The notes beneath the pieces were generated by a model that saw only the letters and a program-made list of their open reading frames with translations, was not told where the DNA came from and made no database searches. Positions 18,485 through 28,482 of a DNA stretch of 64,000 bases are shown in pieces. The translations under genes were made by a program, and so were the position numbers. The DNA comes from an uncultured Balneola sp. (GTDB lineage: Bacteria > Bacteroidota > Rhodothermia > Balneolales > Balneolaceae). The stretch is from NCBI GenBank assembly GCA_902529115.1, contig CABZVB010000006.1, forward strand, positions 1 to 64,000. Reading direction: 5' to 3'. Within the stretch, counting starts at the first letter, position 1. The number at the start of each line of letters is the position of its first letter.

Positions 18485-18937
18485 ATGAAAATCCCCATTG
18501 CAAGCGACCATGCAGGATATGCAGCAAAATGTGTAGTACTGCAAATATTGAAGGATCTTCGGGTTGATGTAGATGACCTAGGTACTCATAGTGAAGTCTC
18601 CGTAGATTACCCAGAATATGCGGTTCAAGTAGCACAAAAAATTGATCAAGGCGATGCTGAATTAGGCATTCTTATTTGTGGTAGTGGTCAAGGAGTTTGC
18701 ATGACGGCCAATAAGTATAGTGGTGTGAGAGCCGCATTGGTCCAAGATGCAGAAACCGCTGCCCTGACTCGACAGCACAATAACTCCAACATATTATGTC
18801 TGCCAGGGCAAAGTTTAGAAAACGAACCTGAAATACTAAAAAATATTCTAAAAAACTGGTTAGAAACACCGTTTGAAGGAGGACGCCATGAACGTCGCGT
18901 CCAAAAAATCTCTCACCTAACCTCATCTCACTCATAA
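18485..18937 (+). CDS. rpiB: Ribose 5-phosphate isomerase B
   Basis: This enzyme interconverts ribose 5-phosphate and ribulose 5-phosphate in the pentose phosphate pathway. It is 150 residues long, normal for the RpiB/LacAB family. Substrate-binding D8-H9 lie in ASDHAGY. The active-site cysteine C65 is in ICGSGQGVCMTANKY, and the catalytic His is H98 in LTRQHNNSN. It leads a plus-strand cluster with glyA 17 nt downstream, then tatC. Confidence 0.96.
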   Translation: MKIPIASDHAGYAAKCVVLQILKDLRVDVDDLGTHSEVSVDYPEYAVQVAQKIDQGDAELGILICGSGQGVCMTANKYSGVRAALVQDAETAALTRQHNNSNILCLPGQSLENEPEILKNILKNWLETPFEGGRHERRVQKISHLTSSHS

Positions 18938-18954
18938 ATTATTAGCTAACATCT

Positions 18955-20238
18955 ATGAATAGTATTCACTCTCAAGACCCCTCTATCTTTGATTTATTGC
19001 AAAAAGAAACCACTCGCCAAAATGATAATCTAGAGCTTATTGCGTCTGAAAATTTTGCCTCTAAAGCCGTTATGGAGGCAAATGGATGTGTACTAACCAA
19101 CAAATATGCAGAAGGGTATCCAGGAAAACGATACTATGGTGGGTGTGAGTTTGCCGATGTTATCGAAGACTTGGCAAGAGATCGAGCTAAACAATTATAT
19201 AGTGCTGACTGGGTGAATGTACAACCTCATTCTGGAGCTTCGGCAAATGCAGCTGTATACTTAGCAGTGATGAAACCCAGTGATACCTTACTAGGTTTTG
19301 ATTTAGCGCATGGCGGGCATTTGACTCACGGTTCGCCTGTAAATTTTTCAGGCATCTACTTTAAACCTGAATTCTATGGTGTAGACGAACATACTGGTCT
19401 TTTGGATTATGATAAGATCAGAGATAAAGCAAAAAAAGTTCAACCCAAACTAATATCTATAGGTGCTTCTGCGTACTCCAGAGATTATGATTATGAAACA
19501 TTCCGAGCCATTGCGGATGAAGTAGGTGCTTTATTGTGGATGGACATGGCACATACAGCTGGGCTTATTGCGACTGGTAATCTAAACGACCCCCTACCTT
19601 ATGCCCATGTTGCTACAACTACCACACATAAAACACTTCGTGGACCTCGAGGTGGGATGATCTTAGTGGGTAAAGATGGTCCAAATACCCTAGGAGTTGT
19701 TGCAGCAAAATCCAGAAGAACTAAAAATTGGTCAGAACTTTTTGATTCCGCTGTATTCCCAGGTACCCAAGGTGGACCGCTTATGCATGTAGTAGCTGCA
19801 AAAGCCGTAGCCTATCAAGAAGCGCTTAAACCCGATTTCAAAGAATATCAAACCCAGGTTCAAGCCAATGCTAAAGCGCTAGCATACCGATTTTTAGAGC
19901 TAGGATACACTATTGTAAGTGGCGGAACGGACAATCACCTCATCTTAATTGATTTACGGAACAAAAATGTAACGGGCAAGTTAGCCGAGGAAGCGCTAGG
20001 TTTAGCAGCCATCACCGTGAACAAGAATATGGTTCCCTTTGATACAGAAAGTCCTTTTATAACCTCTGGAATACGATTAGGAACCCCCGCAATGACCACC
20101 CGAGGATTCAAAGAAAGTGAGTTCATTGAGATTGCAAACCTGATCGATCAAGTAATAAAACATCCAGAGAGTGAATCGAATCACAAAACGGTTGCTGGTC
20201 GGGTTAAAGAGATGTGTGATCAATATCCACTCTACTAA
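18955..20238 (+). CDS. glyA: Serine hydroxymethyltransferase
   Basis: This PLP enzyme interconverts serine and glycine, loading tetrahydrofolate with a one-carbon unit. It is 427 residues long, normal size. The N-terminal ENLE-type motif appears as [14 protein letters not shown] (23-36). The PLP lysine is K226 in [35 protein letters not shown] (51-68) is a classic SHMT stretch. It follows rpiB by 17 nt and precedes tatC by 23 nt. folC, which also serves folate metabolism, is on the opposite strand about 6 kb away. Confidence 0.98.
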   Translation: MNSIHSQDPSIFDLLQKETTRQNDNLELIASENFASKAVMEANGCVLTNKYAEGYPGKRYYGGCEFADVIEDLARDRAKQLYSADWVNVQPHSGASANAAVYLAVMKPSDTLLGFDLAHGGHLTHGSPVNFSGIYFKPEFYGVDEHTGLLDYDKIRDKAKKVQPKLISIGASAYSRDYDYETFRAIADEVGALLWMDMAHTAGLIATGNLNDPLPYAHVATTTTHKTLRGPRGGMILVGKDGPNTLGVVAAKSRRTKNWSELFDSAVFPGTQGGPLMHVVAAKAVAYQEALKPDFKEYQTQVQANAKALAYRFLELGYTIVSGGTDNHLILIDLRNKNVTGKLAEEALGLAAITVNKNMVPFDTESPFITSGIRLGTPAMTTRGFKESEFIEIANLIDQVIKHPESESNHKTVAGRVKEMCDQYPLY

Positions 20239-20261
20239 TCTTAAAGTAAACAGAGGCCCAC

Positions 20262-21107
20262 TTGAAGGAACGCCAAATTATAAAAGGCACTCCACCGAAG
20301 GCTCCAAAGCCTAAGGATCGAACTGATCAGATGTCTTTTTTGGAGCATTTAGAAGAGCTTCGCTGGCGCTTGATTAAGGGTATGGTCGGAGTTGTAATTG
20401 GTGTAATCGGAGCCTTTATTTTTTCTGATTTCATCATAGATACCCTGCTTCTTGGCCCTACTAGAGCATCATTTTTCATGTATGATATCATTCGTGTAGA
20501 TGCGATTGATCTCACCCTGCAATCCAGGAAATTACCCGGACAGTTCTTCACCTATTGGGGTATGTTATTTATTTCTGGATTCATCATTGGTTCGCCGTTG
20601 TTTTTCTATCAAATATGGGCTTTTATTGCGCCTGCTTTGGAGAAACAAGAACGCTGGAAAACAATACTTACCGCATTTTTTATCACTTTCTTTTTCGGCA
20701 TGGGTATCGCTTTTGGGTATCTCATCCTAGTTCCTTTTGCCTTACAGTTTTTTGCCAATTTCAATATTTCTGATAGTGGATTGGTACGGAATGATTTTGA
20801 TATAAATGCTTACTTCAGTTCTTTGGCCATGTGGGTAGTCAGTTGTGGAGTTATCTTCCAAGTGCCTGTGTTAAGCTATGGTCTTTCGAAGGCAGGTTTC
20901 TTAACCCCATCATTTCTGCGAAACTATAGAAAACATGCCATCATTTTATGCTTAGTAATGGCCGCTTTTTTAACTCCTCCAGATCCAATTTCACAAATCT
21001 TAATTGCAATCCCATTGACTATTTTATATGAGTTAGCCATTGGAGTTTCTGCTATAGCTGTTCGTCAACGTAATAAAGAGTTACGCAAAGCATTTGGAGA
21101 GCATTAA
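20262..21107 (+). CDS. tatC: Sec-independent protein translocase TatC
   Basis: Twin-arginine translocase subunit that recognises signal peptides of folded cargo at the inner membrane. It is 281 residues long with six hydrophobic helices. The N-terminal cytoplasmic motif MSFLEHLEELRWRLIKGM (24-41) is diagnostic. Other family stretches are FYQIWAFIAPALEKQER and FLTPPDPISQILIAIPLTIL. No tatA or tatB gene is adjacent. It is downstream of glyA by 23 nt. Confidence 0.96.
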   Translation: MKERQIIKGTPPKAPKPKDRTDQMSFLEHLEELRWRLIKGMVGVVIGVIGAFIFSDFIIDTLLLGPTRASFFMYDIIRVDAIDLTLQSRKLPGQFFTYWGMLFISGFIIGSPLFFYQIWAFIAPALEKQERWKTILTAFFITFFFGMGIAFGYLILVPFALQFFANFNISDSGLVRNDFDINAYFSSLAMWVVSCGVIFQVPVLSYGLSKAGFLTPSFLRNYRKHAIILCLVMAAFLTPPDPISQILIAIPLTILYELAIGVSAIAVRQRNKELRKAFGEH

Positions 21108-21168
21108 CGCTTTTATGTACTGGAGAAATCATCCTAAAAAAATCTTATATTTTATCATCTAAAATCTC

Positions 21169-21681
21169 ATGAGTTTTATGCAATATACTACCAATTACAT
21201 TACTACTTCTATGCATTCATTCGGTATTTTTATTGCTTTTTTAACCATTGTTCTGATTGCTGGATGTGAAGAAGATCCCTATTACTTTACTTATGATTAT
21301 TCTGACGCTCCTAGTTTCCCCAACGTTTCGGAGGCTATAGAAATAATAAACTATGACGATGGACTAGTTGTTTACATTATGGAACGAGGTATAGGAACCC
21401 AAGAAGTGACGATACGTGACAATATTTTCCTTTATTATACTACATTCAGAGGAGGAACTTCCCGAGACAATATCATTGACAGCTCTTATTTGAATGGATC
21501 CCAAGCATCTACTCAATTTGCTGAAATAGGTACATATCAAAGCAGTCGAGGTGTTGGTTTTGTACGCGGGGTTTTGGGAATGACCGAAGGTGAACATAGA
21601 GTTATCCAGGCTCCTGACTCGCTAAACTCATATGGGGATTTGGTCTACTGGAATATTATACTAGATTATATTGCCTATTAG
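21169..21681 (+). CDS. FKBP-fold lipoprotein, divergent peptidyl-prolyl isomerase
   Basis: Up to 170 residues. The signal is best read from the internal ATG at 21211 (MHSFGIFIAFLTIVLIAGC), with the lipidated Cys just before EED. The mature part resembles an FKBP-type PPIase: a VTIRDNIFLYYTTF strand, an IIDSSYLNGSQASTQF loop, GFVRGVLGMTEGEHRVI and a final strand LVYWNIILDYI. The usual Trp floor of the FKBP pocket and the LAYG loop are altered (here a Val and NSYG), so isomerase activity is uncertain. Its stop overlaps the stop of the convergent alr gene by 3 nt. Confidence 0.65.
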   Translation: MSFMQYTTNYITTSMHSFGIFIAFLTIVLIAGCEEDPYYFTYDYSDAPSFPNVSEAIEIINYDDGLVVYIMERGIGTQEVTIRDNIFLYYTTFRGGTSRDNIIDSSYLNGSQASTQFAEIGTYQSSRGVGFVRGVLGMTEGEHRVIQAPDSLNSYGDLVYWNIILDYIAY

Positions 21682-22835
21682 AATACATAAACTCTAGGCA
21701 CTATAGGGGATATTCTTGTAGTGATTTCATAGGCTATTGTATTAGTTTTTAGTGCCCAAATATTAGCCCTAAGACGTTGTGCATCTAGTAGATAAACTGG
21801 GGTATTTACTGGTAATTGATTTTTGCCGAGCCAAATAAGCGTAAAATCCATAGTAATAGAGCCTACCTGTTCGTACAATGCATCTTGGATTCTTACTTTC
21901 ATTTGATTACTCAATAAACGTGACAATCCATGAACATAACCTACGGGTATAACCCCTATCCAGCCGTCACTTGGTGCTCTCCAACGAGCTCCATAACTCA
22001 CCGATTCCCCTATCTTTATGGGTTGATAATGCACCAGTTGACTCTGCCACGAAAGTATAGGAAGTAGCAAGTCAATGGCTTGTTTACCTGCACTATATCC
22101 ATATAAACAAATACCAGGCCGAACTGCATCATATAATAATGAAAGATGCTTTGAATAATGAAATATAGCCCCACTATTAGCGGTATGACGTAGCCATTCG
22201 GTTGGAAAATGAGACTGAAGCTGTTGAAACTGATCTAACTGCTTAGCTACTGTTGGAGAGTAAGGATCATCAGCTTGGAAAAAATGTGTATACACACCCT
22301 CTCCCCGTAGATCTGTACGCTTTTTTATGACTTCTAAAAGCCTAGGAAGCTCTTCGACGGAGGCTCCTAAACGCTTCATCCCGGTATCTATATTCACATG
22401 GTATGAGCAACCAGTCTCTAGCAGGCCTAAATGTCTGGAATGACTCACCGATGCGATCAACTGATGGGAACTAAACAAAGAAATGCTACGCTCATCGGGA
22501 GGTTCAAATACCAATATGGGCTTCCTTATACCCGCCTCCCTTAACCTTACTCCTTCTGAAGAACGTACTACACAAAAACCATGCACTAAGGAGCTTAAAT
22601 GTTTAGCAAGTGGGATAGCTCCATGCCCATATGCATCATCTTTAATAACAGGCCAGAGTTGAGTATTAGCTGCTAAACAGCTTCTGATAGCTTCAATATT
22701 ATGATCCAGCTTTGTAAGGTTAATCGACACATACTGGCTTAAACTAGCTAGATTAGAGTTCGCTTCTGAGTTTGAATAGTTTGGATTCAACATAAAAAAA
22801 ATATCTTCTGGTACTTCTAAATGCTTTGCAGCCAT
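21678..22835 (-). CDS. alr: Alanine racemase
   Basis: This enzyme makes D-alanine for peptidoglycan. It is 385 residues long. The PLP lysine is K65 in VIKDDAYGHGA (more often VKANAYGHG). The second catalytic base, Tyr, is Y281 in SVSYGARWRAPSDGW. The PLP-phosphate and carboxylate segments RHTANSGA and DAVRPGICLYGY are also present. About 30 N-terminal residues precede the conserved YVSINLTKLDHN, so ATG at codon 15 is an alternative start. The ATG at 22835 overlaps the end of the upstream FAD oxidoreductase by 19 nt. The alr frame alone stands here without the UDP-MurNAc-tripeptide ligase fusion seen in some Bacteroidota. Confidence 0.95.
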   Translation of the reverse strand: MAAKHLEVPEDIFFMLNPNYSNSEANSNLASLSQYVSINLTKLDHNIEAIRSCLAANTQLWPVIKDDAYGHGAIPLAKHLSSLVHGFCVVRSSEGVRLREAGIRKPILVFEPPDERSISLFSSHQLIASVSHSRHLGLLETGCSYHVNIDTGMKRLGASVEELPRLLEVIKKRTDLRGEGVYTHFFQADDPYSPTVAKQLDQFQQLQSHFPTEWLRHTANSGAIFHYSKHLSLLYDAVRPGICLYGYSAGKQAIDLLLPILSWQSQLVHYQPIKIGESVSYGARWRAPSDGWIGVIPVGYVHGLSRLLSNQMKVRIQDALYEQVGSITMDFTLIWLGKNQLPVNTPVYLLDAQRLRANIWALKTNTIAYEITTRISPIVPRVYVF

Positions 22836-24433
22836 GAGCGTTTCTTGTACTTTTTCAAGATAACCTGAGCCGCATTATATCCAGCTGCACCAAATACCCC
22901 CCCCCCAGGGTGACATGAAGCACTCGACAGATATAGATGCTCAATAGGGGTTTCATAAGCACTCATTTCAGGAATAGGACGAAACATAAACATTTGATCA
23001 AAACTCATTTCAACATGCATAACATTACCCTTGAGTAAGCCATGTTTCCGTTCAATGTCTAGAGGACTCTGAATGTACCAATCGATGAGTTTATCTTTCA
23101 TATTTGGGGCATAATCTACCACCACATCATAGATTTTTTGGGCTTCTCGCTCACGGATATCGTCCCACTTTTCACCATTTGCAAGATTATATGGATGCCA
23201 TTGGGCCCAAACAAACATAGTATGTTTTCCATCCTTCGCTACTTCTGGGTCAATTTTTGAGAAGGTCATTGCAAGTGCCGCTGGTTTACGTGGTGGTTTG
23301 GATTGAATATAATCTCCAATGGCTTCATTCATATATTGCACCGAAGGAGCCAGCAACTGAATACCATTATGGATAAATGGGTCTTCCGGGGATGCAGTAT
23401 AAACAGGTAATTCCTCCACTGCGCAGCGAATTACCATTCCAAAACCATTCCCAACATTAATGTTTTTAACTTTTTCGATCATGGAACTAGCCAAATGATC
23501 TGGGCCAACCATTTTTAGCATTGTTGTTTGAACATGAGCGTTGGAGACTACAATTGGCGCGAAAAACTCTTCTCCTTCTTTGGTTTGTACCCCAACTGCA
23601 CGGCCAGAACGCACCAAAATTTTTTCTACTGGGGTATCCGTCAAAATAGTACCTCCATGAACCAGAATTAGATTCTTCATTGCTTGAGTAAGCATTCCAC
23701 TCCCACCCTTCGGATGCTTTGCACCAGACTCGTGCAGCATAGACTGCCATCCCACAAAATCACCTGTAGCACTTTGATCAGGTAAAGGTCCCGATTGAGC
23801 AGCAAACCAGACTAAAGCTGCTTTAAGATGTGGACTCTCAAATGCATCATCCACTACTTTCCCATAACTTGACAAAATTCGTTGTAAGCCTATCATATGT
23901 TCTCCTTTATTGAACATAGAACCATCACGGATTTGGGCTTTAACAATTTCACTTACAATTTTACCCCCTTTAGGTGGGGTCATAAATGAAGCGAGAACTC
24001 CTTGGTTAATTTTACCCCAGAATTCAATGAAATTCTTATAGTTTTTTACATCTTTGGGGGCTATGGTCGCAATAGATTCAAGGGTTCTTTCAAGATCTTT
24101 CCAAAAATGTATTACTCCTTTAGATGTAGGAACTGGATAAGACATAATTGGGTCCATATCGATATATTCCAAGCCATATTTTTCCAATTTTAATTCTTCA
24201 ATTATACCTGTTTGATGAATCATTATATGAACGGATGACCCCACATCCATACGAAACCCATGAGGGTTTTCATCAGACTTAAACATAGTTTCGGTGCGTA
24301 CTGCTCCTCCTATGTTGTCGTTTTTTTCGATAACTAGAACTTTGTAGCCGGCTTTAGCGAGATAACAAGCCGTGACTAAACCATTATGCCCCGAACCAAC
24401 TACAATGGTATCATAAGATGATGAAAGGTTCAT
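22817..24433 (-). CDS. FAD-dependent oxidoreductase, PYROXD2/phytoene-desaturase-like
   Basis: A 538-residue flavoprotein of the CrtI/amine-oxidase superfamily, closest in pattern to the PYROXD2-like branch. The dinucleotide-binding motif is IVVGSGHNGLVTACYLAKAG (10-29), followed by VLVIEKNDNIGGAVRTE. The C-terminal FAD-contact motif SASCHPGGGVFGAAG is present. The three Gly codons of that motif lie in a run of ten G (complement of 22907-22916) that is in frame here. Substrate is unknown; true carotenoid desaturases lack the long insert near residues 90-200. It overlaps alr by 19 nt and lies 145 nt after rho. Confidence 0.88.
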   Translation of the reverse strand: MNLSSSYDTIVVGSGHNGLVTACYLAKAGYKVLVIEKNDNIGGAVRTETMFKSDENPHGFRMDVGSSVHIMIHQTGIIEELKLEKYGLEYIDMDPIMSYPVPTSKGVIHFWKDLERTLESIATIAPKDVKNYKNFIEFWGKINQGVLASFMTPPKGGKIVSEIVKAQIRDGSMFNKGEHMIGLQRILSSYGKVVDDAFESPHLKAALVWFAAQSGPLPDQSATGDFVGWQSMLHESGAKHPKGGSGMLTQAMKNLILVHGGTILTDTPVEKILVRSGRAVGVQTKEGEEFFAPIVVSNAHVQTTMLKMVGPDHLASSMIEKVKNINVGNGFGMVIRCAVEELPVYTASPEDPFIHNGIQLLAPSVQYMNEAIGDYIQSKPPRKPAALAMTFSKIDPEVAKDGKHTMFVWAQWHPYNLANGEKWDDIREREAQKIYDVVVDYAPNMKDKLIDWYIQSPLDIERKHGLLKGNVMHVEMSFDQMFMFRPIPEMSAYETPIEHLYLSSASCHPGGGVFGAAGYNAAQVILKKYKKRSWLQSI

Positions 24434-24578
24434 ATGTACTATTTTATAACTTAGAGTTTTGCTAAAATCGAGGCTGACAGTAGGATTTAGTATAGCAATG
24501 ACTTAAGCAATGAGTATGTTTACTGAATAGCTTTTTACTACTATTTACCTAGTATTTTTTCGTTAAGATGAAATTATC

Positions 24579-26192
24579 TTAATGTTTGTTCATAGAGACT
24601 AGAAAATCTAAATTATCCCTTGTTCCCTTAATTTTATCCAAGATGAATTCCATCGCTTCAAAAGGGCTCATATTTGTTAAGTGACGACGTAATAACACAA
24701 CCTTTTCCCTTTCCTCATCACTAACTAACAACTCCTCACGCCGCGTTCCAGACCGAAAGATATCAATGGCTGGGTAAATTCTACGATCCGAGATACGGCG
24801 ATCTAGTACAATTTCACTATTCCCTGTTCCCTTGAATTCTTCGAATATTACATCATCCATACGAGAACCCGTATCAATTAAGGCGGTTGCAACGATGGTT
24901 AGTGAACCTCCTCCTTCAATATTACGGGCAGATGAAAATAACTGCCTAGGTACTTTTAAAGCTTCCGAATCTACCCCACCACTCATGGTCCTTCCTTTAT
25001 TCCCCGCACATACATTATATGCTCGAGCCAATCTCGTTATTGAATCCAATAAAAGTAGCACGTCATGTCCACTCTCAACCATTCGTTTGGCTTTTTCGAA
25101 TACAATTTCCGATAAGCCAACGTGATTTTCAGGTTTCTCATCAAAAGTAGAGGCAACCACTTCTGCCCCTTCTACACCTCGTTCCATTTCAGTGACCTCT
25201 TCAGGGCGTTCATCAACCAGTAAAATTAATATTTTTGCCTCTGGATGATTTTGGCTGACCGCATTGGCAATATTACGTAATATGGTAGTCTTTCCTGTTT
25301 TCGGTTGTGCAACAATTAAACTACGCTGCCCTTTACCTAATGGGGCAAACATATCTATTAAACGGGTTGTATACTCATTAGGAACATATTCTAAAAGGTA
25401 GCGGTGCTCTGGATGGACAGGTAACAATTCGTCGAAGTAGCCTCTATTATCTACATCACGAGGAATATGCCCATTAACCCCTTCTACTCTTAGTAGAGCA
25501 AAATATCTCTCACCCACTTTGGGAGGGCGGATAATACCGATTACACTATCACCTTGACGGAGTCTAAATCGCTTAATTTGCGAAGGTGATATATAAATAT
25601 CATCAGGACTCGCCTTATAATTATAATTCACGGATCTCAAAAATCCATATCCATCTGGAAGAATTTCTAAGGTTCCTTCATTAATAAGGTAGGGTCCAAG
25701 TTGAGGTTCCAATTCTGCTAATCGTTCCTTAAGAGTAGGTGCATCGGAAGTTGGAAGCTCGTCATGTTCATACTTTCTGCGATTTCTTGCTCTATTTGGC
25801 GCGTTATTGTGCTGACGATCGGAGTTTTTGCTACCACTACGCTTATTATTTTTTTGATTTTTGGCTTCTTCTTTTTCTTCTTTATAACTAACAACGTGAT
25901 CGCCACCACCATATAATTTATTCGCCGCCGTATTAATTTGAGTTGCCGTGCTAGGTTCCGTGAATAAAAGTGGGCTACTTACTTCTTTTGAAGTACTATC
26001 TTTTTTAGTTTTTTGGTTTGCCGTTTGCCCGGAGCTTACCTCGAGAATAGTATCAATAAGCAACTGTTTTTTTAACCCTGTTACCCTTCTCACACCTAAA
26101 GACTTAGCAATAGCCTGTAAATTTGGTAACTTTTTGGATTTCAACTGTTCAGGGTCATTCCAAGAATGCCCATCATTCGTTCGTGAAGACAT
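24579..26192 (-). CDS. rho: Transcription termination factor Rho
   Basis: Hexameric RNA-dependent ATPase that ends transcription. It is 537 residues long, compared with about 420 in E. coli. The SAP-like Rho_N helix region is at about 20-52 ([20 protein letters not shown]). Residues 53-150 are a hydrophilic, Lys/Asn/Arg-rich insert of low complexity, typical of Bacteroidota Rho. The cold-shock RNA-binding domain follows at about 165-240. The Walker A loop is AQPKTGKT (295-302), the Walker B is [17 protein letters not shown] and the R-loop region includes [21 protein letters not shown]. It stands between folC and the FAD oxidoreductase, with about 100 nt of leader. Confidence 0.97.
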   Translation of the reverse strand: MSSRTNDGHSWNDPEQLKSKKLPNLQAIAKSLGVRRVTGLKKQLLIDTILEVSSGQTANQKTKKDSTSKEVSSPLLFTEPSTATQINTAANKLYGGGDHVVSYKEEKEEAKNQKNNKRSGSKNSDRQHNNAPNRARNRRKYEHDELPTSDAPTLKERLAELEPQLGPYLINEGTLEILPDGYGFLRSVNYNYKASPDDIYISPSQIKRFRLRQGDSVIGIIRPPKVGERYFALLRVEGVNGHIPRDVDNRGYFDELLPVHPEHRYLLEYVPNEYTTRLIDMFAPLGKGQRSLIVAQPKTGKTTILRNIANAVSQNHPEAKILILLVDERPEEVTEMERGVEGAEVVASTFDEKPENHVGLSEIVFEKAKRMVESGHDVLLLLDSITRLARAYNVCAGNKGRTMSGGVDSEALKVPRQLFSSARNIEGGGSLTIVATALIDTGSRMDDVIFEEFKGTGNSEIVLDRRISDRRIYPAIDIFRSGTRREELLVSDEEREKVVLLRRHLTNMSPFEAMEFILDKIKGTRDNLDFLVSMNKH

Positions 26193-26292
26193 ATAATTTA
26201 ATTAAATAAACGTGTTAGTACCGACGTCATGAATACTTAGAGTTCATGGATGGAAAGGGAGTCAAAATTCTGGCCGTACAAGAAAAGCACAT

Positions 26293-27543
26293 TCATATTC
26301 GGCTCATCCAATCTTTAACAATAGAGTAAAAGTAAAAACTTCCAGTAAAAATAACCAAAGATGTCTTCAATTCACTTAATATATATTCTAGATTGCCATT
26401 ATTCATAGATTTCATATTAAAATGTGGTGGAATATCTACCATAGAGGCGGCCCTCTTTCCTTCTAATTCGTAAAAATAACGATCGTAAAAATCCAAAGTT
26501 TGATTTAATATTTCCTTGCTTATTTTATCTTTCATCATTCCCATCACAATAACTTTTCTGTTGTTTTTTAATGTCTTAACGGTATTAATAGTAGATTTGA
26601 TTGCTTCTAAATTATGAGATCCTGAGAAATACCATGCATGAGTTGAATGTATGTGTTCAAACCTTCCTGGTACTCCTGGAAATTCTTGAATAGCAGTAAT
26701 AAAATTTTGTTTACTAACCGAAAATTGATCTCTTAAACACTGAGTAGATTGATAAGTCATGGCCACATTCCAAGCATTTACTTGTTCGATGAAAGATGTT
26801 TTGAGCGCGATATTGGGTTTTTTTAGTATGATATTATTCTTTGAAAAACTTGGCTGTAACTGTTTGGCTTCAAATAAAGGAGCTTTTTGTCTATTGGCAC
26901 ACTCAGCTATTACCCTATAAGCATCAACGGGAATATTACCCACAATGCAAGGTACTTTTTTCTTTATTATACCAGCTTTTTCCAAAGCAATAGAGGCTAA
27001 ATCTTCACCAAGAATATCGGTATGATCATAGGAAATACTGGTGATAATACATAGTTCTGGAAGCACTACGTTAGTTGCATCTAATCGCCCTCCAAGGCCA
27101 GTTTCAATAATTGCTATATCGATATGTTCATCCTCAAATAAGGTAAAAGCAATAACCGTACTTAACTCAAAATAGGTAAGTTTATATAAATTCAGCAAGG
27201 TAGAAACTTGAGCAAAGAAAGCCACCAATTTATTATCTGATACAGGTTTACCTTGTATTCGAAATCGTTCGCTAAATGAAATTAAATGGGGTGATGTGAA
27301 TAAACCTGTTTTATATCCAGCGTGACGGTAGGTAGCTTCTAGTAAGTGACAGACAGTCCCCTTTCCATTAGTACCAGCAACATGAATAGAAGGGAATTTT
27401 TTATGAGGATTACCCAATTCATGTAAAAAATCTTTGACCTTTTTTAGCGAAAAACTAGCAGCTTTGGCTCCAAACGTAGAAAATTTTGGAAGGCTATTTA
27501 AATATCTCTCAACATCTTTAATATGGCGAAATTCATTAGGCAT
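26293..27543 (-). CDS. folC: Folylpolyglutamate synthase/dihydrofolate synthase
   Basis: This ligase adds glutamate to dihydropteroate and to reduced folates. It is 416 residues long, a normal size. The ATP loop is HVAGTNGKGTVCHLLE (near residue 54-69), followed by GLFTSPHLISFSERF. The Mur-ligase-type centre has ETGLGGRLDATNVV and SYDHTDILGEDLASIALEKA. The C-terminal domain has PGRFEHI and GSHNLEA, with Ser instead of Ala before His. The adjacent upstream gene is a PabC-like class IV aminotransferase 3 nt away, so two folate-related genes are paired. Confidence 0.95.
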   Translation of the reverse strand: MPNEFRHIKDVERYLNSLPKFSTFGAKAASFSLKKVKDFLHELGNPHKKFPSIHVAGTNGKGTVCHLLEATYRHAGYKTGLFTSPHLISFSERFRIQGKPVSDNKLVAFFAQVSTLLNLYKLTYFELSTVIAFTLFEDEHIDIAIIETGLGGRLDATNVVLPELCIITSISYDHTDILGEDLASIALEKAGIIKKKVPCIVGNIPVDAYRVIAECANRQKAPLFEAKQLQPSFSKNNIILKKPNIALKTSFIEQVNAWNVAMTYQSTQCLRDQFSVSKQNFITAIQEFPGVPGRFEHIHSTHAWYFSGSHNLEAIKSTINTVKTLKNNRKVIVMGMMKDKISKEILNQTLDFYDRYFYELEGKRAASMVDIPPHFNMKSMNNGNLEYILSELKTSLVIFTGSFYFYSIVKDWMSRI

Positions 27544-27546
27544 TTT

Positions 27547-28482
27547 TTATAAGATAATTGACTGATATATCTTATTGACCCAGTCTAATATGTCCAAATC
27601 TTTACCGAATTGAATTGCGTCTAGGGAGTGCACGAGTTGTATTCCCTTTATAGTACTTGTTAAAAAAACGAAATCCGCTTCGAGCAATGATTCTATATAA
27701 AATAGTCCCTCATGAACACTAAATAAAGATTGATTGTATAACTCGCGCAACAATGCGTCTCGCCGAGTGCCTTGTAAAATACCACACATTATAGAGGGAG
27801 TATATATTGTTTGATCTTTTACCCAAAAAATATTTGCAGAACTACATTCTCCTACATAGCCATCACCGTTACAAAGAAGTGCATCATCATAGTCTTTTCG
27901 TTGAGCCTCAGTAGCGGCCATTACATATAATAGTGCATTAGATGATTTTAAAAAGTTCGCCTGTACTGCTTTTTCGGACAACGTAAATGAACTACTCATT
28001 AAACGATAACTGGTCTTGTCAAATTCATTCGGCATTGCGCGAAAGGAAAGGAACCATGATCCCTTAGAAGTTCTACTTGTATAACCTCTTCCCCCATTCC
28101 TCCAACATTGCAAACGCACAATATGCTGCGAACCTAAATGACCATTCTTTCTTATACCAGCTTCAAACAACCGTCTCCATTCCTCCCTGGATGATTGTAA
28201 ATCGATACCTAAATAATCTAAACCGTTATTCAGACGATTCAAGTGCTCATTTAGCAATATTATTTGCCCATTAGTACTAACCATTGTCTCAAATAAGCCA
28301 TCTCCATACATCATCCCTCTATTTTCAACAGGAATATGTGCTTCAGACTCCAGCATCCAAATCCCATTAAGACAAACCCAAGACTCAGTTAACAAGGTAT
28401 CTCGATCTTTTTTAACCTGTTCTTCACCCACAAGATCTTTAAAGGTATTTGGAACCAATTCTATATCCTTACTAGCTTCCAA
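27547..28482 (-). CDS. Class IV aminotransferase, probable aminodeoxychorismate lyase (PabC-like)
   Basis: A 311-residue PLP fold-type IV enzyme. Family motifs are RGMMYGDGLFETM (about 55-67), FLKSSNALLYVMA with the PLP lysine, DDALLCNGDGYVGECSSANIF and the turn CGILQGTRRDALL. The short GDGLFETM start and the position 3 nt before folC favour PabC, which releases p-aminobenzoate from aminodeoxychorismate. Branched-chain or D-amino-acid aminotransferase activity cannot be excluded. A 40-residue N-terminal extension precedes the usual domain. It overlaps the upstream thioredoxin-fold gene by 11 nt. Confidence 0.85.
   Translation of the reverse strand: MEASKDIELVPNTFKDLVGEEQVKKDRDTLLTESWVCLNGIWMLESEAHIPVENRGMMYGDGLFETMVSTNGQIILLNEHLNRLNNGLDYLGIDLQSSREEWRRLFEAGIRKNGHLGSQHIVRLQCWRNGGRGYTSRTSKGSWFLSFRAMPNEFDKTSYRLMSSSFTLSEKAVQANFLKSSNALLYVMAATEAQRKDYDDALLCNGDGYVGECSSANIFWVKDQTIYTPSIMCGILQGTRRDALLRELYNQSLFSVHEGLFYIESLLEADFVFLTSTIKGIQLVHSLDAIQFGKDLDILDWVNKIYQSIIL

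Noticed and set aside
26228-26248. Short inverted repeat CATGAA/TTCATG in the rho leader
   Set aside because: Only 6 bp with a 9-nt loop in AT-rich DNA; insufficient to call an autoregulatory element.
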